The notes under the pieces: model-generated | What the model saw: the letters and a program-made list of their open reading frames with translations, nothing else | What the model was told of the DNA's origin: nothing | The model's database searches: none | Position numbers and translations under genes: made by a program | Shown here: positions 26,801 to 34,566 of the stretch, piece after piece | Position numbering within the stretch: the stretch's first letter is position 1 | How the letters are laid out: each line of letters begins with the position of its first letter | From: an uncultured Pseudomonadales bacterium | GTDB taxonomy: Bacteria > Pseudomonadota > Gammaproteobacteria > Pseudomonadales > Azotimanducaceae | Assembly (NCBI GenBank): GCA_958296165.1 | Contig: OY282447.1 | Span: 868,001 to 932,000 of the forward strand | Reading direction: 5' to 3' | DNA length: 64,000 nucleotides

Positions 26801-27717
26801 TCCACGGTGCCGCCGAAGAACTCCACGCCGTCGTCGAGGTTGTTGTGAACTTGGATGTATTCCACCGTGGTGGCGTCGCCGACTGCTTGGAAGGCGATGC
26901 CATTGAGCTGGTTCTCGGGATCGACGTTGGCACCTGCGAAGCGCACGCTTACGTAGCGCAACGTGCCGGAGTTGTCGTTGGCGTTGGCGCCGCCGAACAG
27001 GCCGGAGTTGGCTTCGCCTTCCTTCGTGCATTGCGCCGTGCCGCCTTCGGCGCCTTGCGGGCAGTCGTTGATGGGCGCATAGCCGTTGATGACCAAGCCG
27101 CCCCAGAGGCCGCGGTCGCCGCCTTCGACGTTGCCGGTGACCTCGGTCTTGGCGGTGAAAACGATGGGCTGTTCGGCGGTGCCGTCGGCTATGAGCGCAC
27201 AGCCGCGCTCAATCACGAGAAAGTCCTCGTTGCTGGCCCCGACCACCACGGCGCCGGGCGCAAGCGTTAGCTGGCAATCCGGCAAGCTGCCGCCAGCGCT
27301 CCGCGCCGCACCGTTCGGCGGCGTGATGCGGGCCGCGCCGCCGCTGATCTCGAAGATGAAGTCGTTGCCAAGCGTGACGCCAGCCGGGTCGATGGCGCCG
27401 TCTTCCGTCGCGCTCACATCGCTCACATCGCTCACATCGATGGTGTAGATCGGCTTGTTCGCAAATGCGGCGCTGGCTGTCGTGCCGGAATCGACGATGA
27501 TGTCGCCCAAGCTAGCGGGGATCACGCTGGCGACTGCGTTGCCGCTACTGCCGGTGCCGTCATCACCTCCGTCATTACCACCGCCGCCGCCGCCGGACAC
27601 CGGCACTGCAACGACTACGGATCCGGGCGAGGCGTTTTCCGACGAGCCGCCGCAGGCGGCGATCACCGTGGCGGCCAATGCCAGAACGCCCAGCTTCAGG
27701 ATGTGTAGTAGGTTCAC
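23851..27717 (-). CDS. Giant lipoprotein with three beta-helix-like repeats
   Basis: A 1288-residue lipoprotein starting at GTG 27717 behind gagggg; an upstream in-frame ATG at 27756 would place 13 extra residues before the signal. The lipobox is ATVIAAC (Cys22). A Gly/Asp-rich linker (GGGGGGNDGGDDG) leads into three homologous units of about 380-400 residues. Each unit contains GLWGGLVINGxAPINDC, CTKEGEANSGLFGG, NVDPENQLNGIAFQ, NNLDDGVEFFGGTV and NADDSLDWTDGW, a pattern expected of a right-handed beta helix rich in Asp/Asn and likely to bind calcium. Paired cysteines are conserved in each unit (NDCP...QC, CPAG...C). I infer surface or periplasmic exposure; the ligand is unknown. Single-unit relatives are often encoded near TonB receptors. 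Confidence 0.85.
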   Translation of the reverse strand: MNLLHILKLGVLALAATVIAACGGSSENASPGSVVVAVPVSGGGGGGNDGGDDGTGSSGNAVASVIPASLGDIIVDSGTTASAAFANKPIYTIDVSDVSDVSATEDGAIDPAGVTLGNDFIFEISGGAARITPPNGAARSAGGSLPDCQLTLAPGAVVVGASNEDFLVIERGCALIADGTAEQPIVFTAKTEVTGNVEGGDRGLWGGLVINGYAPINDCPQGAEGGTAQCTKEGEANSGLFGGANANDNSGTLRYVSVRFAGANVDPENQLNGIAFQAVGDATTVEYIQVHNNLDDGVEFFGGTVDAKYLVLTGNADDSLDWTDGWQGRIQYLYIEQTDAADNAIEADNREGDENATPRSKPAIANMTIHGKADGNALRLRRGTGLRLRNSFVDGAATCLRVDGLSRDLLRTDLTIAGVSFGCAQMHNRDGDGAVANYLAGAANVAENGDRVDAVALSDGFFDNTDYVGAFGADNWAAGWTYRGSVSKPSQPDFGCPAGSTASSRQLNGRRICQLTGTITQDMLLSSNNLYELVGKVVVGGDNEDTATVTAQAGTTVFGGTDVDFLVISRGSKLVANGTRTAPVVFTSQSDLAGEADIATTRGEWGGLVINGNAPINDCPEGAAGGSAACTKEGEANSGLFGGDDPNDSSGRLNYVVVKYAGSNVDPENQLNGIAFQGVGAGTVLDYIQVHNNLDDGVEFFGGTVNAKHMVLTGNADDSLDWTDGWQGRIQYLVIDQASDSGDNGIEADNREGDEAATPRSLPKIANMTLTGKAGERAIRLRRGAGLELYNSVVQDSENCLRIQGDSLNQLGTGIRFGGVSFDCDTVVEGDDVAAINSLLASSNVSTTGQAVSAVALGADGFFDATDYIGAVENADEDWTAGWTVGMPSVEADFACPAGTTEIDSIGGRRACRLAGTISGELTLTRGNYYVLDGKVVVGDMADDRSGAVLSIESGTTIIGDNPEDFLVVSRGARIEANGSANAPITFTAAADITNDIADRPNVRGLWGGLVINGHAPINDCPEGAAGGSAACTKEGEANSGLFGGADPNDSSGTLRYVVVKYAGANVDPENQLNGIAFQGVGDGTTVDYIEVYNNLDDGVEFFGGTVHARHVVLVGNADDSLDWTDGWTGSVQYLHIEQAASAGDNMIEADNREGSEQATPIAEPFIANMTMLGKSDERAIRLRRGTGLHLFNSMVSGSERCLRVQGESLNHLGTRIEFHGVGLDCPTVNEGDDEAAVQAFLDAAANVTQDGSTPSPVALPAQFDHAGSAIVGSNVQAWGTGWTVGVQ
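27412..27438 (-). repeat. Three 9-bp repeats in the giant lipoprotein
   Basis: The unit gctcacatc (plus-strand sense) occurs three times without mismatch, encoding DVSDVSDVS near residue 100, before the first large repeat unit. Confidence 0.9.
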
Positions 27718-27800
27718 GTTCCCCTCGTGTGCCCAGAGATGCTTCGGCCGCAACATAGAGATGCCTCGTGACGAGATCGTGACATCGCGGATAGTTCGTT

Positions 27801-29096
27801 GTGCGTCTCGGCAGCCCGTTGAGCGCTAAGCCAGAGGCGTCATTGCGGCAGTACTGGCGCTTCTACTGGCCGCTAGCGCTCACTGGCGTGGCGATGGTGC
27901 TGGCGGTGCAGTTCCAGAACGGCGCTCTGGCCCGCTACCCGGACGCGGTGGAGGAACTGGCCGTGTTCGCATTGGCATCCAGCACTTTCGGCCTGTTCAA
28001 CGCCGGCCTGAACTTCACCTCCCAACTGGCCACCGTGTACGCCCGCAGCACGCACGGGCGACGGCTGAGCCAGCGCTTCGTCGGCGCATGGAGCTTGACA
28101 CTGACCATGCCGCTGGCGGCGATCGCTGGCACCGAGATCGGCGCGTTGGGCATTGCCGTGGCCTACGGCGTGGACGCGGCGCTGGCCGACCGCGTTCAGG
28201 AGTATCTCGTCTACATGCTGCCGCTGCTGTTCGTGACTGCGCAGCGCCTATTCCTCACCGGTCTGCTGGTGCAAGCCCGCTTGACCGGCTGGGTCACCGT
28301 CCTCAACGCCGTGTTTCTGGCCAGTGCCATCGTCGTGTTGGTGGCGGGGCTGTCGCTCGGCGTCGGCCCGGTGGCGACGCTGGTGGGGGCGCAGACGCTG
28401 GCCGGGTCGCTGCACTGGGGCTTGACCGCCCTTGTCGTGCGCCGCAACTACAGTTGGACGCAGGCGGCTGAGCACGAACGCTTGACCGTGGGCGAGCTGA
28501 TCCGCTTCTTCCTGCCCATGACGGCGACCGGCGTGATGTTCGCGATCAGCCGGCCGGTGCTCTACGCTTTCGTCAGCCGCATGCCGGATGGCATCGCCAG
28601 CATCGCGGCATTGCGCGTCGCCTTCGACTTCAGCTCGCTGTTCCAGCAGGCCGCCAACCAATTCCGCCACTTCTTCGTGGCCTTCGGCATCGACGAGCTG
28701 GCAGCCAAGCGTCGCTTCATGGCGTTGGTGTGCCTGGGCATCACCATTGCCATGCTGGCGGTTAGCGCCACGCCGATCGGCGATTGGCTGCTCGGCCGGC
28801 TGCTCGGCATTCCGCAAGCCGTGCTGCAACCGGCGGTGGAGGTGTTGTTGGTGCTGTGCCTGATGCCGTTGGTGATCGTGCTGCGCAACTACTTCCATGG
28901 CCTGTTGATGGTCCAGCGGCGCACCACAAGCATGGCGATAGGCGGCACGATGCGGGTGGTTGCCATCTGGGTGTTGGCGCAGCTGGCCTACGCCCTTGGC
29001 GGCCTTGACCACGTTACGGCGGCGTTCATCCTGCTGTTCGGCTTTGCCACGGAAACGCTGATGGTGTTTCTGGGTGCGAAACGGCTGCCGCCATGA
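27801..29096 (+). CDS. MOP-superfamily (flippase/ANK-like) membrane protein
   Basis: A 431-residue integral membrane protein with about 12 hydrophobic segments, starting FYWPLALTGVAMVLAVQFQNGALARYP. The arrangement resembles the MATE/polysaccharide-flippase superfamily; the opening LAL...GALARYP segment is most like bacterial ANK-type transporters. No charged-residue motif decides the substrate. The start is GTG 27801, 83 bases from the divergent lipoprotein start, so both promoters would share that spacer. Specific function is unknown. Confidence 0.7.
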   Translation: MRLGSPLSAKPEASLRQYWRFYWPLALTGVAMVLAVQFQNGALARYPDAVEELAVFALASSTFGLFNAGLNFTSQLATVYARSTHGRRLSQRFVGAWSLTLTMPLAAIAGTEIGALGIAVAYGVDAALADRVQEYLVYMLPLLFVTAQRLFLTGLLVQARLTGWVTVLNAVFLASAIVVLVAGLSLGVGPVATLVGAQTLAGSLHWGLTALVVRRNYSWTQAAEHERLTVGELIRFFLPMTATGVMFAISRPVLYAFVSRMPDGIASIAALRVAFDFSSLFQQAANQFRHFFVAFGIDELAAKRRFMALVCLGITIAMLAVSATPIGDWLLGRLLGIPQAVLQPAVEVLLVLCLMPLVIVLRNYFHGLLMVQRRTTSMAIGGTMRVVAIWVLAQLAYALGGLDHVTAAFILLFGFATETLMVFLGAKRLPP

Positions 29097-29156
29097 AGAA
29101 CGCGTTGCAGAGATTTCCACCGCGCCGAGTGGCCGGTGTCCTACAGACAAGCCGAC

Positions 29157-29186
29157 TTGGGCATGGAACCATTCTTGGCCTACACT
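29157..29186 (+). promoter_or_regulatory. Possible sigma70 promoter of the coiled-coil gene
   Basis: TTGGGC (29157-29162) and TACACT (29181-29186) are separated by 18 bases and lie 22 bases before the ATG at 29208. This is a plausible but unproven match. Confidence 0.35.
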
Positions 29187-29207
29187 TCGGCAACAAGGGA
29201 AGTCCAA

Positions 29208-29776
29208 ATGAGAGCAGCACCCGTGATCGACACGTCGCGCTACGCCGCCGAACTGCGGAAGACGGGAGTCGAGCCCAAGCAGGCCGAGGGCATGGCGCGC
29301 GTTCTGAACGACGAGCTAGCGGCGCGTGTGCTGACCAAGGCGGACCTCGACGAGCGACTGCTGCCGATTCACCGCGAGCTCACGCAGCTCAGCACCAGAC
29401 TCGACGCGATAGAAGTCAAGTCCGACTCCCAATACGAGGCGACGACAGCGAGATTCGAGAGCTTGACCACTCACTTCAACAGCACGAATGCCAGCCTCGA
29501 TATGAAGTTCGAGACCAAGCTCGACGCGCTCGACGTGAAGTTCGAGACTAAGCTCGACGCCCTCAATGAGAAGTTCGACACCAAGTTCAATTCGAGACCA
29601 AGTTCGCCGCGTTCGACACCAAGTTCACGATATTGATCACGATGATGGTCTTTGGCTTCACACTGCTGACTGCTCTTGGGCTCTATAGCGCACTGCCGCG
29701 AGCCGCTGAAACAGCCGCCGCGCTGCCGGTTGCCCAGCAACCTGCCGCTAGGATCCCACCGCCCAAGCCACCATAG
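29208..29776 (+). pseudogene. CCDC90-like coiled-coil membrane protein, frameshifted
   Basis: The N-terminus (IDTSRYAAELRKTGVEPKQAEGMARVLNDEL) is typical of the DUF1640/CCDC90-like family: a short helical head, a long coiled coil and a C-terminal membrane helix. The start is ATG 29208 after gggaag. The coiled coil is made of near-identical units (FETKLDALDVKFETKLDALNEKFDTKF). In the last unit one base is missing at 29590-29591 (ttcaattcgag where ttcaagttcgag is expected), so the frame stops at 29636. Restoring the base continues FETKFAAFDTKFTILITMM, a transmembrane helix and a Pro-rich tail to TAG 29774. Real slippage or a sequencing error are both possible. Confidence 0.75.
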
Positions 29777-29812
29777 CGCCGAGCTGTCGGGCCGCTGTAA
29801 GCAACGCCGTGC

Positions 29813-31867
29813 TTACAGCGGCTTTTCCAAAGAGAGGTAGAGCAGCCGATTGGCATAGGCCGGGCTGGAGCGCCCTGCTGCGTATACGTTGCGGATGCTC
29901 GCCGCGCCGATGCCGTCGATGGCCCAGTCCCTAGCGCGGTAGCGTTCGATGTAGGCGCCGGCCAACACGGCCAGGCCGCTCTTCAGCCGGTGACGCACAC
30001 GGATGTCCAACGATCTCTGCCGCGAGACCAAGTCCGGGAAGTGGCTAAGCGCCGCCTCGAACATCGTCGCGTAGCTGCCCAACCCGTCCGAGGAAGCGTA
30101 GTCCAGCGTTACGTCGACCCGCCAGCGCGGCACTCGGAAATCAAGCCGGGCAGCGGCCGTCGCCACGGTGTCGCGAGTGTCGTAGCGCCAGTCCGCCGCC
30201 GCGAACGTGGCGCTGCCTGTCGTCGTCGAGCGACGCCCGTCGACGCCATACGAGGCGGTTGCCGACGCATGGCCCAAGGCATAGACGAAGTCGACGTTCC
30301 AGCCGCGCAGCGCGGCGCGTTGCAGGCCCAGAGCGGAGTCAGGGTAATCGTGCTCGCGCGCACTCGCTTGCAGGCCAGCGGCAAAGGCGCCGCGCCGATA
30401 GCGCAGCGAGCTCTGCCAGACGGTCTCGATGCGGCGCGCTTGATAGTAGCGGCGGGTGAGCGGATTGTTCGCCGTGTTGGCGACGAAGTCGGCCGCGCCG
30501 CGCCGTGCCCGCGAGTGCTTGCCGCTCAACAGCCAGTCGCCGAAGCGCCGGCTCACTTCGAGATAGGCACGGCGTTCTCGGTTGCGGCCGATCTCGAGGT
30601 TGGAGCGGGCCGCGTCCCGACCGACGAGACCCGCGGCCAAGCGCAGGCGTCTCGGCGTCCGATAGCGCAGGCGTAGGGCGGTTTGGCGACGCTTGAACGA
30701 AAAGCCGCGCGCCGTCTGCGCCGCCCCAGGCAACAAGTCGCCCAGCACCGGCACAAAGGCTGCGCCAGTGCGGCTGTCGGCGCGGTCGTCGGCCGTGTGG
30801 GACACGGTCAGCCGCAGCCCGGAATCGAATCTGGTGAGCAGGATCACGCGTCCGTAACGAGAGCGGCGAGAGCCGTTCAAGCTGTCCGCTGGCGGAGGCA
30901 CGTCGAGGCGCGAGTTAGTTGTATAGGGCAGAAAGGGTGCGTCTTGGCTGGTCTCGCCGCCAGCGAGCGTAGTGCGGAGCGTGGTGCGCGCGCCGAGCTG
31001 AAACTTGGCAACGAGGCGCAGCAAATCGGTGGCGTTGTCCGGCGCACCGGCGCTGCGCCTCGTCACCAAGCCCTGATAGGGATTCTGCCAGACCAAAGCC
31101 GCCTCGCCGTTCGTAAACGAACGCCGCTCGACGGACACATCGAGCAACGCTCGTTCGGCCTTGTAGCGCCAGCCGAGCAATAGCTCTTGCGTGCGTTGAT
31201 CGACAGGCTGCGGCAGCGCCGCGGCCTGGTAGAAGGCGTCGCGGTAGGTTTCCACAACGCCTGTCTTGCGCTCTTGCGAGTAGCCCACACGGATGTGCGT
31301 ATGCGGCGTTGTCGCGATCCAAGCGCCCACGGCGCCGTGGCGGCGCTCGGTTGCCAGCACGCTGGCCGCATCGTTCGCCGACGGCGTTGTTTGTGCGCCG
31401 GCGAAGCCGCGCCGCCAATCGCTTGGCAGCGCAAGGGTGCCGGCAATGCGTCGGAACGGGAAGCGGCCGTCGTTGGCGATGCGGCGCGGCAACTGCGCCA
31501 AGCGCAACTCAACGCCATAGCGGTCGGCCCGACTCGCAGCCAGGGTGGCGATGCGCGAATCCAAGCCAAGATCGCGTCCGGCCAGCCGCCAGACAGTGCC
31601 CGATTCGCTCGTGGCCTGCCAGCCGGCGTCCAGGCGCAGGTATTGTCCGGCTTGGTCGATGCCGGTGTCGCGCCCGAAGCGGGCTTCGCCGTATGCAGAG
31701 TCCATGCTGCCGACGACGATTTCGCCCGAGCGCGCTTTCGCCTTGTCGAACTCGCACAGTCGGCAGCGCCAGCGACTCGGGTCTGCATTGGCGTAGTTCA
31801 CCGCGTAGTCCGCCCACGCAGCGGCGGTCAGCACCAGTGGCAGCAGCCAGACGATCGCCCTTGCCAT
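29813..31867 (-). CDS. MtrB/PioB-type outer-membrane porin of a cytochrome conduit
   Basis: MtrB-family porins form a beta barrel that sheathes a decaheme cytochrome and carries electrons across the outer membrane. From ATG 31867 the 684-residue protein has a signal peptide (VWLLPLVLTAAAWA) and the N-terminal CxxC (Cys35-Arg-Leu-Cys38) characteristic of MtrB/PioB. The rest is a long series of amphipathic beta strands ending YLSLEKPL. It starts four bases after the decaheme cytochrome gene. An upstream ATG at 31912 overlaps that gene and is less likely. No outer-surface MtrC-like cytochrome is nearby. Confidence 0.88.
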   Translation of the reverse strand: MARAIVWLLPLVLTAAAWADYAVNYANADPSRWRCRLCEFDKAKARSGEIVVGSMDSAYGEARFGRDTGIDQAGQYLRLDAGWQATSESGTVWRLAGRDLGLDSRIATLAASRADRYGVELRLAQLPRRIANDGRFPFRRIAGTLALPSDWRRGFAGAQTTPSANDAASVLATERRHGAVGAWIATTPHTHIRVGYSQERKTGVVETYRDAFYQAAALPQPVDQRTQELLLGWRYKAERALLDVSVERRSFTNGEAALVWQNPYQGLVTRRSAGAPDNATDLLRLVAKFQLGARTTLRTTLAGGETSQDAPFLPYTTNSRLDVPPPADSLNGSRRSRYGRVILLTRFDSGLRLTVSHTADDRADSRTGAAFVPVLGDLLPGAAQTARGFSFKRRQTALRLRYRTPRRLRLAAGLVGRDAARSNLEIGRNRERRAYLEVSRRFGDWLLSGKHSRARRGAADFVANTANNPLTRRYYQARRIETVWQSSLRYRRGAFAAGLQASAREHDYPDSALGLQRAALRGWNVDFVYALGHASATASYGVDGRRSTTTGSATFAAADWRYDTRDTVATAAARLDFRVPRWRVDVTLDYASSDGLGSYATMFEAALSHFPDLVSRQRSLDIRVRHRLKSGLAVLAGAYIERYRARDWAIDGIGAASIRNVYAAGRSSPAYANRLLYLSLEKPL

Positions 31868-31871
31868 TGCG

Positions 31872-32855
31872 CTAGCGCCGCAGCAGATTCCCGGACGGAT
31901 GGTTGGAGCCATGCACCTGGGCGTGGCAGTTCAGGCAGGCATTGGCGAACAGAAACTCCGCCCGCGGCTCGGCCGGGCTCGAAGGCAGTTGCGGCCAGCT
32001 GCGGTGGCCAACCGAGGAATGGCAGGCTTGGCAGAGTTGCGGTGCTCGGCGCACCAGCAGCGCCGGCTGGTTGGCGCCGTGCGGCTCGTGGCAGATGCCG
32101 CAATCTTCGGCGGCGGGAGCGTGTTCCCACAGGAACGGGCCGCGCAGCTCGGCGTGACAGCGCGTGCAGGCTTCGTTGCCAGCGCTGTCGCGCAGCAGCG
32201 CCTCGCCACCGTGCGGGTCGTGGCAGTCTCGGCAAATCAACTGGTTGCGGCGCATCGGGTGCGAGGACGTCTTCAGCATATCCGCGCCGACGCTAGCGTG
32301 GCAGCCAACGCACTGCGAGGCCTGGCCGTTGCGGCTACGCACGGCATCCACCGCAGCATGCACGCGGTGGCAGTCGGCGCAGGCCAAGCCCGCCTGCTCA
32401 TGTGTACTGCCGGCCCAGCGGGCGCGGCCGTAGTCGGCATGGCAGGCGAGGCAAAGCTGGTTCTGCAAGTCCGCCGCCGCGTTGCCGCGCTGGCCGAAGT
32501 TGACAATCGGTTCACGCGCCGCGCCATCCCTAAGAATGCGCCGCCCGTGCTCGCCTACCGGCCCATGGCAGGCTTCGCACTGCAAGCCGGCCGGATAGGC
32601 AGCGGCCGAGCCCTGTGCGAACGGCGAGCCGGCGACGTGCGGGTGGCCGTGCAGCGTCTCGAACACCGCCGCCGTTGGAAACGGCTCTTCCTCGTCGTGG
32701 CAAGTGAGGCACAGGTCTGCGCCGCGGCGGGAATAGTCCCCTGCCGCCAGTTTGGCAACCAACGTTGCGTGTACGTCTGCCGCCGGATCGCCACTCGCAA
32801 GGGATGTCGCCAACAGCGCTGCCAACGCTAGGATCGAAGCGGCAGTGCGGCTCAT
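31872..32855 (-). CDS. Decaheme c-type cytochrome, MtrA/PioA-like
   Basis: This 327-residue periplasmic cytochrome has ten CxxCH heme motifs, with first cysteines at 49, 93, 135, 159, 182, 208, 230, 252, 275 and 307. A signal peptide precedes them (ILALAALLATSLASG). Number, spacing and length match MtrA, MtoA, PioA and DmsE, which form a heme wire within an MtrB porin. Those relatives move electrons out (metal or DMSO reduction) or in (Fe(II) oxidation); sequence alone does not say which applies. It sits between a diheme cytochrome and the porin in one operon. Confidence 0.92.
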   Translation of the reverse strand: MSRTAASILALAALLATSLASGDPAADVHATLVAKLAAGDYSRRGADLCLTCHDEEEPFPTAAVFETLHGHPHVAGSPFAQGSAAAYPAGLQCEACHGPVGEHGRRILRDGAAREPIVNFGQRGNAAADLQNQLCLACHADYGRARWAGSTHEQAGLACADCHRVHAAVDAVRSRNGQASQCVGCHASVGADMLKTSSHPMRRNQLICRDCHDPHGGEALLRDSAGNEACTRCHAELRGPFLWEHAPAAEDCGICHEPHGANQPALLVRRAPQLCQACHSSVGHRSWPQLPSSPAEPRAEFLFANACLNCHAQVHGSNHPSGNLLRR

Positions 32856-32867
32856 CGGCCAAGACTC

Positions 32868-33470
32868 CTAAAAGTCGCCGGCGCTCACATAGAGCTCGAT
32901 GATCGCTTGCTTGTCCGCCGCCGAGAGCGTCTCGTACTTGCGCTGCATCTTGGCGGTCATCGGCCGCGTGCCGGCGTCGAAGTTGCGGAACTCCGTCTCG
33001 AGGTATTCGCGCCACTGGCCGGCGGTGATCGCCAAATCCGCTTCCGGCACGCTGCCGCCCTTCGGATGGCACTTGGCGCACTTTCTGGCGTGGATGACGG
33101 CGCCGCGGCGGGCCAGAGCGGCGTCGAACGCCTGCAAGTGCGGTCGCCACTGCTGCTCCGAATAATAGATGGCGACGGCCTCGATCTCGTCCACCGCGAG
33201 CGAGCGCACGATCGCGTTCATGTCCGTTTCCGTACCGTCGGCAAGCTGCGCCGGCCGAGCAGGACGCTGGCCGCTGGCGTACAACTCGAGCAAATCCATG
33301 ATGGCGAACTCCGTGAACCCGCCGATGGAGGGTACCTGCGGGTTCTCGCTGCGCCCACCGGCACCGTGGCACTCGTTGCACTGCTGCGCTAGCTGCGCTC
33401 CGTTTTCCGCGCCGAAGCACGCGTGCGCGAGGCCGGCCAGCAGGAGTTGGAGCAGGGCGCGCGTTGTCAC
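32868..33470 (-). CDS. Periplasmic diheme cytochrome c
   Basis: A 200-residue exported protein with two CxxCH motifs (CNECH at 31-35 and CAKCH at 131-135), each in a class I cytochrome domain of about 100 residues, like a c4-type diheme cytochrome. The first domain has NPQVPSIGGF after the heme and the second has PMTAKMQ, which may supply a Met ligand. It heads the diheme cytochrome-decaheme-porin operon with a 12-base gap, and is therefore the likely electron carrier between the inner-membrane chain (bc1) and the decaheme protein. Confidence 0.88.
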   Translation of the reverse strand: MTTRALLQLLLAGLAHACFGAENGAQLAQQCNECHGAGGRSENPQVPSIGGFTEFAIMDLLELYASGQRPARPAQLADGTETDMNAIVRSLAVDEIEAVAIYYSEQQWRPHLQAFDAALARRGAVIHARKCAKCHPKGGSVPEADLAITAGQWREYLETEFRNFDAGTRPMTAKMQRKYETLSAADKQAIIELYVSAGDF

Positions 33471-33621
33471 TTTCTCGTACTGGCGATGCTGGTGCGCTTG
33501 GCGACCAAGACGACGAACTGCATACTGTAATCGTTCTAGCCGAACGGTGGCCTCTAGTCATCTAGCAGCGCCTGCTCAAGGTTGTCGTTGCGCTCGCATT
33601 GGCACCCTTGGAGCGTTAGTT

Positions 33622-34539
33622 TTGCGCACCTTGCAAGCTGAGAGAACCGACTTGCCGCAAGACACCGCAATCCCGGCAACATCGTCGCCGCCGCAGAGCG
33701 TGCGCGTCGGCGTCTCCTTTCGTGGCCGCAGCCATGGCCGTGGCCGCGACGGCGAGGGCGATTCCGACCTCGTGACGGTCGAAGAGCCGATGGAGTTGCG
33801 CCTCGACTTTCGCGTTGGCGACGGACGCACCGAACAGAGCATCGCGGTCACCATGCGCACGCCCGGCGACGACTTCGACTTGGCGCTCGGATTCCTGCTC
33901 GGCGAGGGCGCGATCGCCGGCGCCGAAGACGTCGCTGGCGTTGAGTTCTGCGGCCCGCCGAGCCCCGACAAAGCGCTCCACAACACAGTCAAGGTGACTT
34001 TGGCCGATCATGTTCGCTTCGATGCCGAACGCCTCTCTCGCCACGTCTTCACGTCGTCGAGCTGCGGCGTTTGCGGCAAGGCTACTCTGGACGCCGTGCG
34101 GGCGCAGATTCCAGCGATCCAACGCCGGCGGTTTCGCATTCCGCCGGCACGCCTTACGGAGCTGCCGCGCGCCCTGCGCAAGATGCAGACGGAGTTCACG
34201 CGCACCGGCGGCCTGCATGCTTCCGCCTGCTTCGACGCCGAGGGGCGCATACGCAGAGTGCGTGAAGATGTCGGCCGCCACAATGCCTTGGACAAACTCA
34301 TCGGCTCGTATCTGCGCGACGGCGAGCAGCCGCTCGAAGGATTGGCGATTCTGCTGTCCGGACGCGCCAGCTTCGAACTGATCCAGAAGGCCGCGATGAC
34401 GCGCGCGCCATTGGTCGCCGCCATCGGCCCACCATCCAGCCTTGCCATCGAACTCGCCGTCGAAGCCGGGATCGCACTGATCGGCTTTCTGAAGGCGGAT
34501 ACGTTCAATGTCTACGTGGATCCGCAAGGCATCCCGTAG
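33622..34539 (+). CDS. fdhD: Formate dehydrogenase accessory sulfurtransferase FdhD
   Basis: FdhD transfers sulfur to the molybdenum cofactor of formate dehydrogenases. The protein contains VEEPMELRL, the gatekeeping DFDLALGFLLGEG, the active-site cysteines in SSSCGVCGKATLD, GLHASACFD, EDVGRHNALDKLIG and LSGRASFELIQKAAM. I place the start at TTG 33622 after ggag (33610-33613), giving 305 residues; TTG 33631 and GTG 33700 are alternatives. No formate dehydrogenase is in this window. The gene diverges from the cytochrome operon and is followed by mobA. Confidence 0.92.
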   Translation: MRTLQAERTDLPQDTAIPATSSPPQSVRVGVSFRGRSHGRGRDGEGDSDLVTVEEPMELRLDFRVGDGRTEQSIAVTMRTPGDDFDLALGFLLGEGAIAGAEDVAGVEFCGPPSPDKALHNTVKVTLADHVRFDAERLSRHVFTSSSCGVCGKATLDAVRAQIPAIQRRRFRIPPARLTELPRALRKMQTEFTRTGGLHASACFDAEGRIRRVREDVGRHNALDKLIGSYLRDGEQPLEGLAILLSGRASFELIQKAAMTRAPLVAAIGPPSSLAIELAVEAGIALIGFLKADTFNVYVDPQGIP

Positions 34540-34566
34540 CACCTCGCGCGGCGCATTGGCGCTCCG

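Noticed and set aside
25645-27270. 541-residue plus-strand frame over the repeat lipoprotein
   Set aside because: Its apparent repeats are only the complement of the lipoprotein repeats; no start signal or domain is seen.
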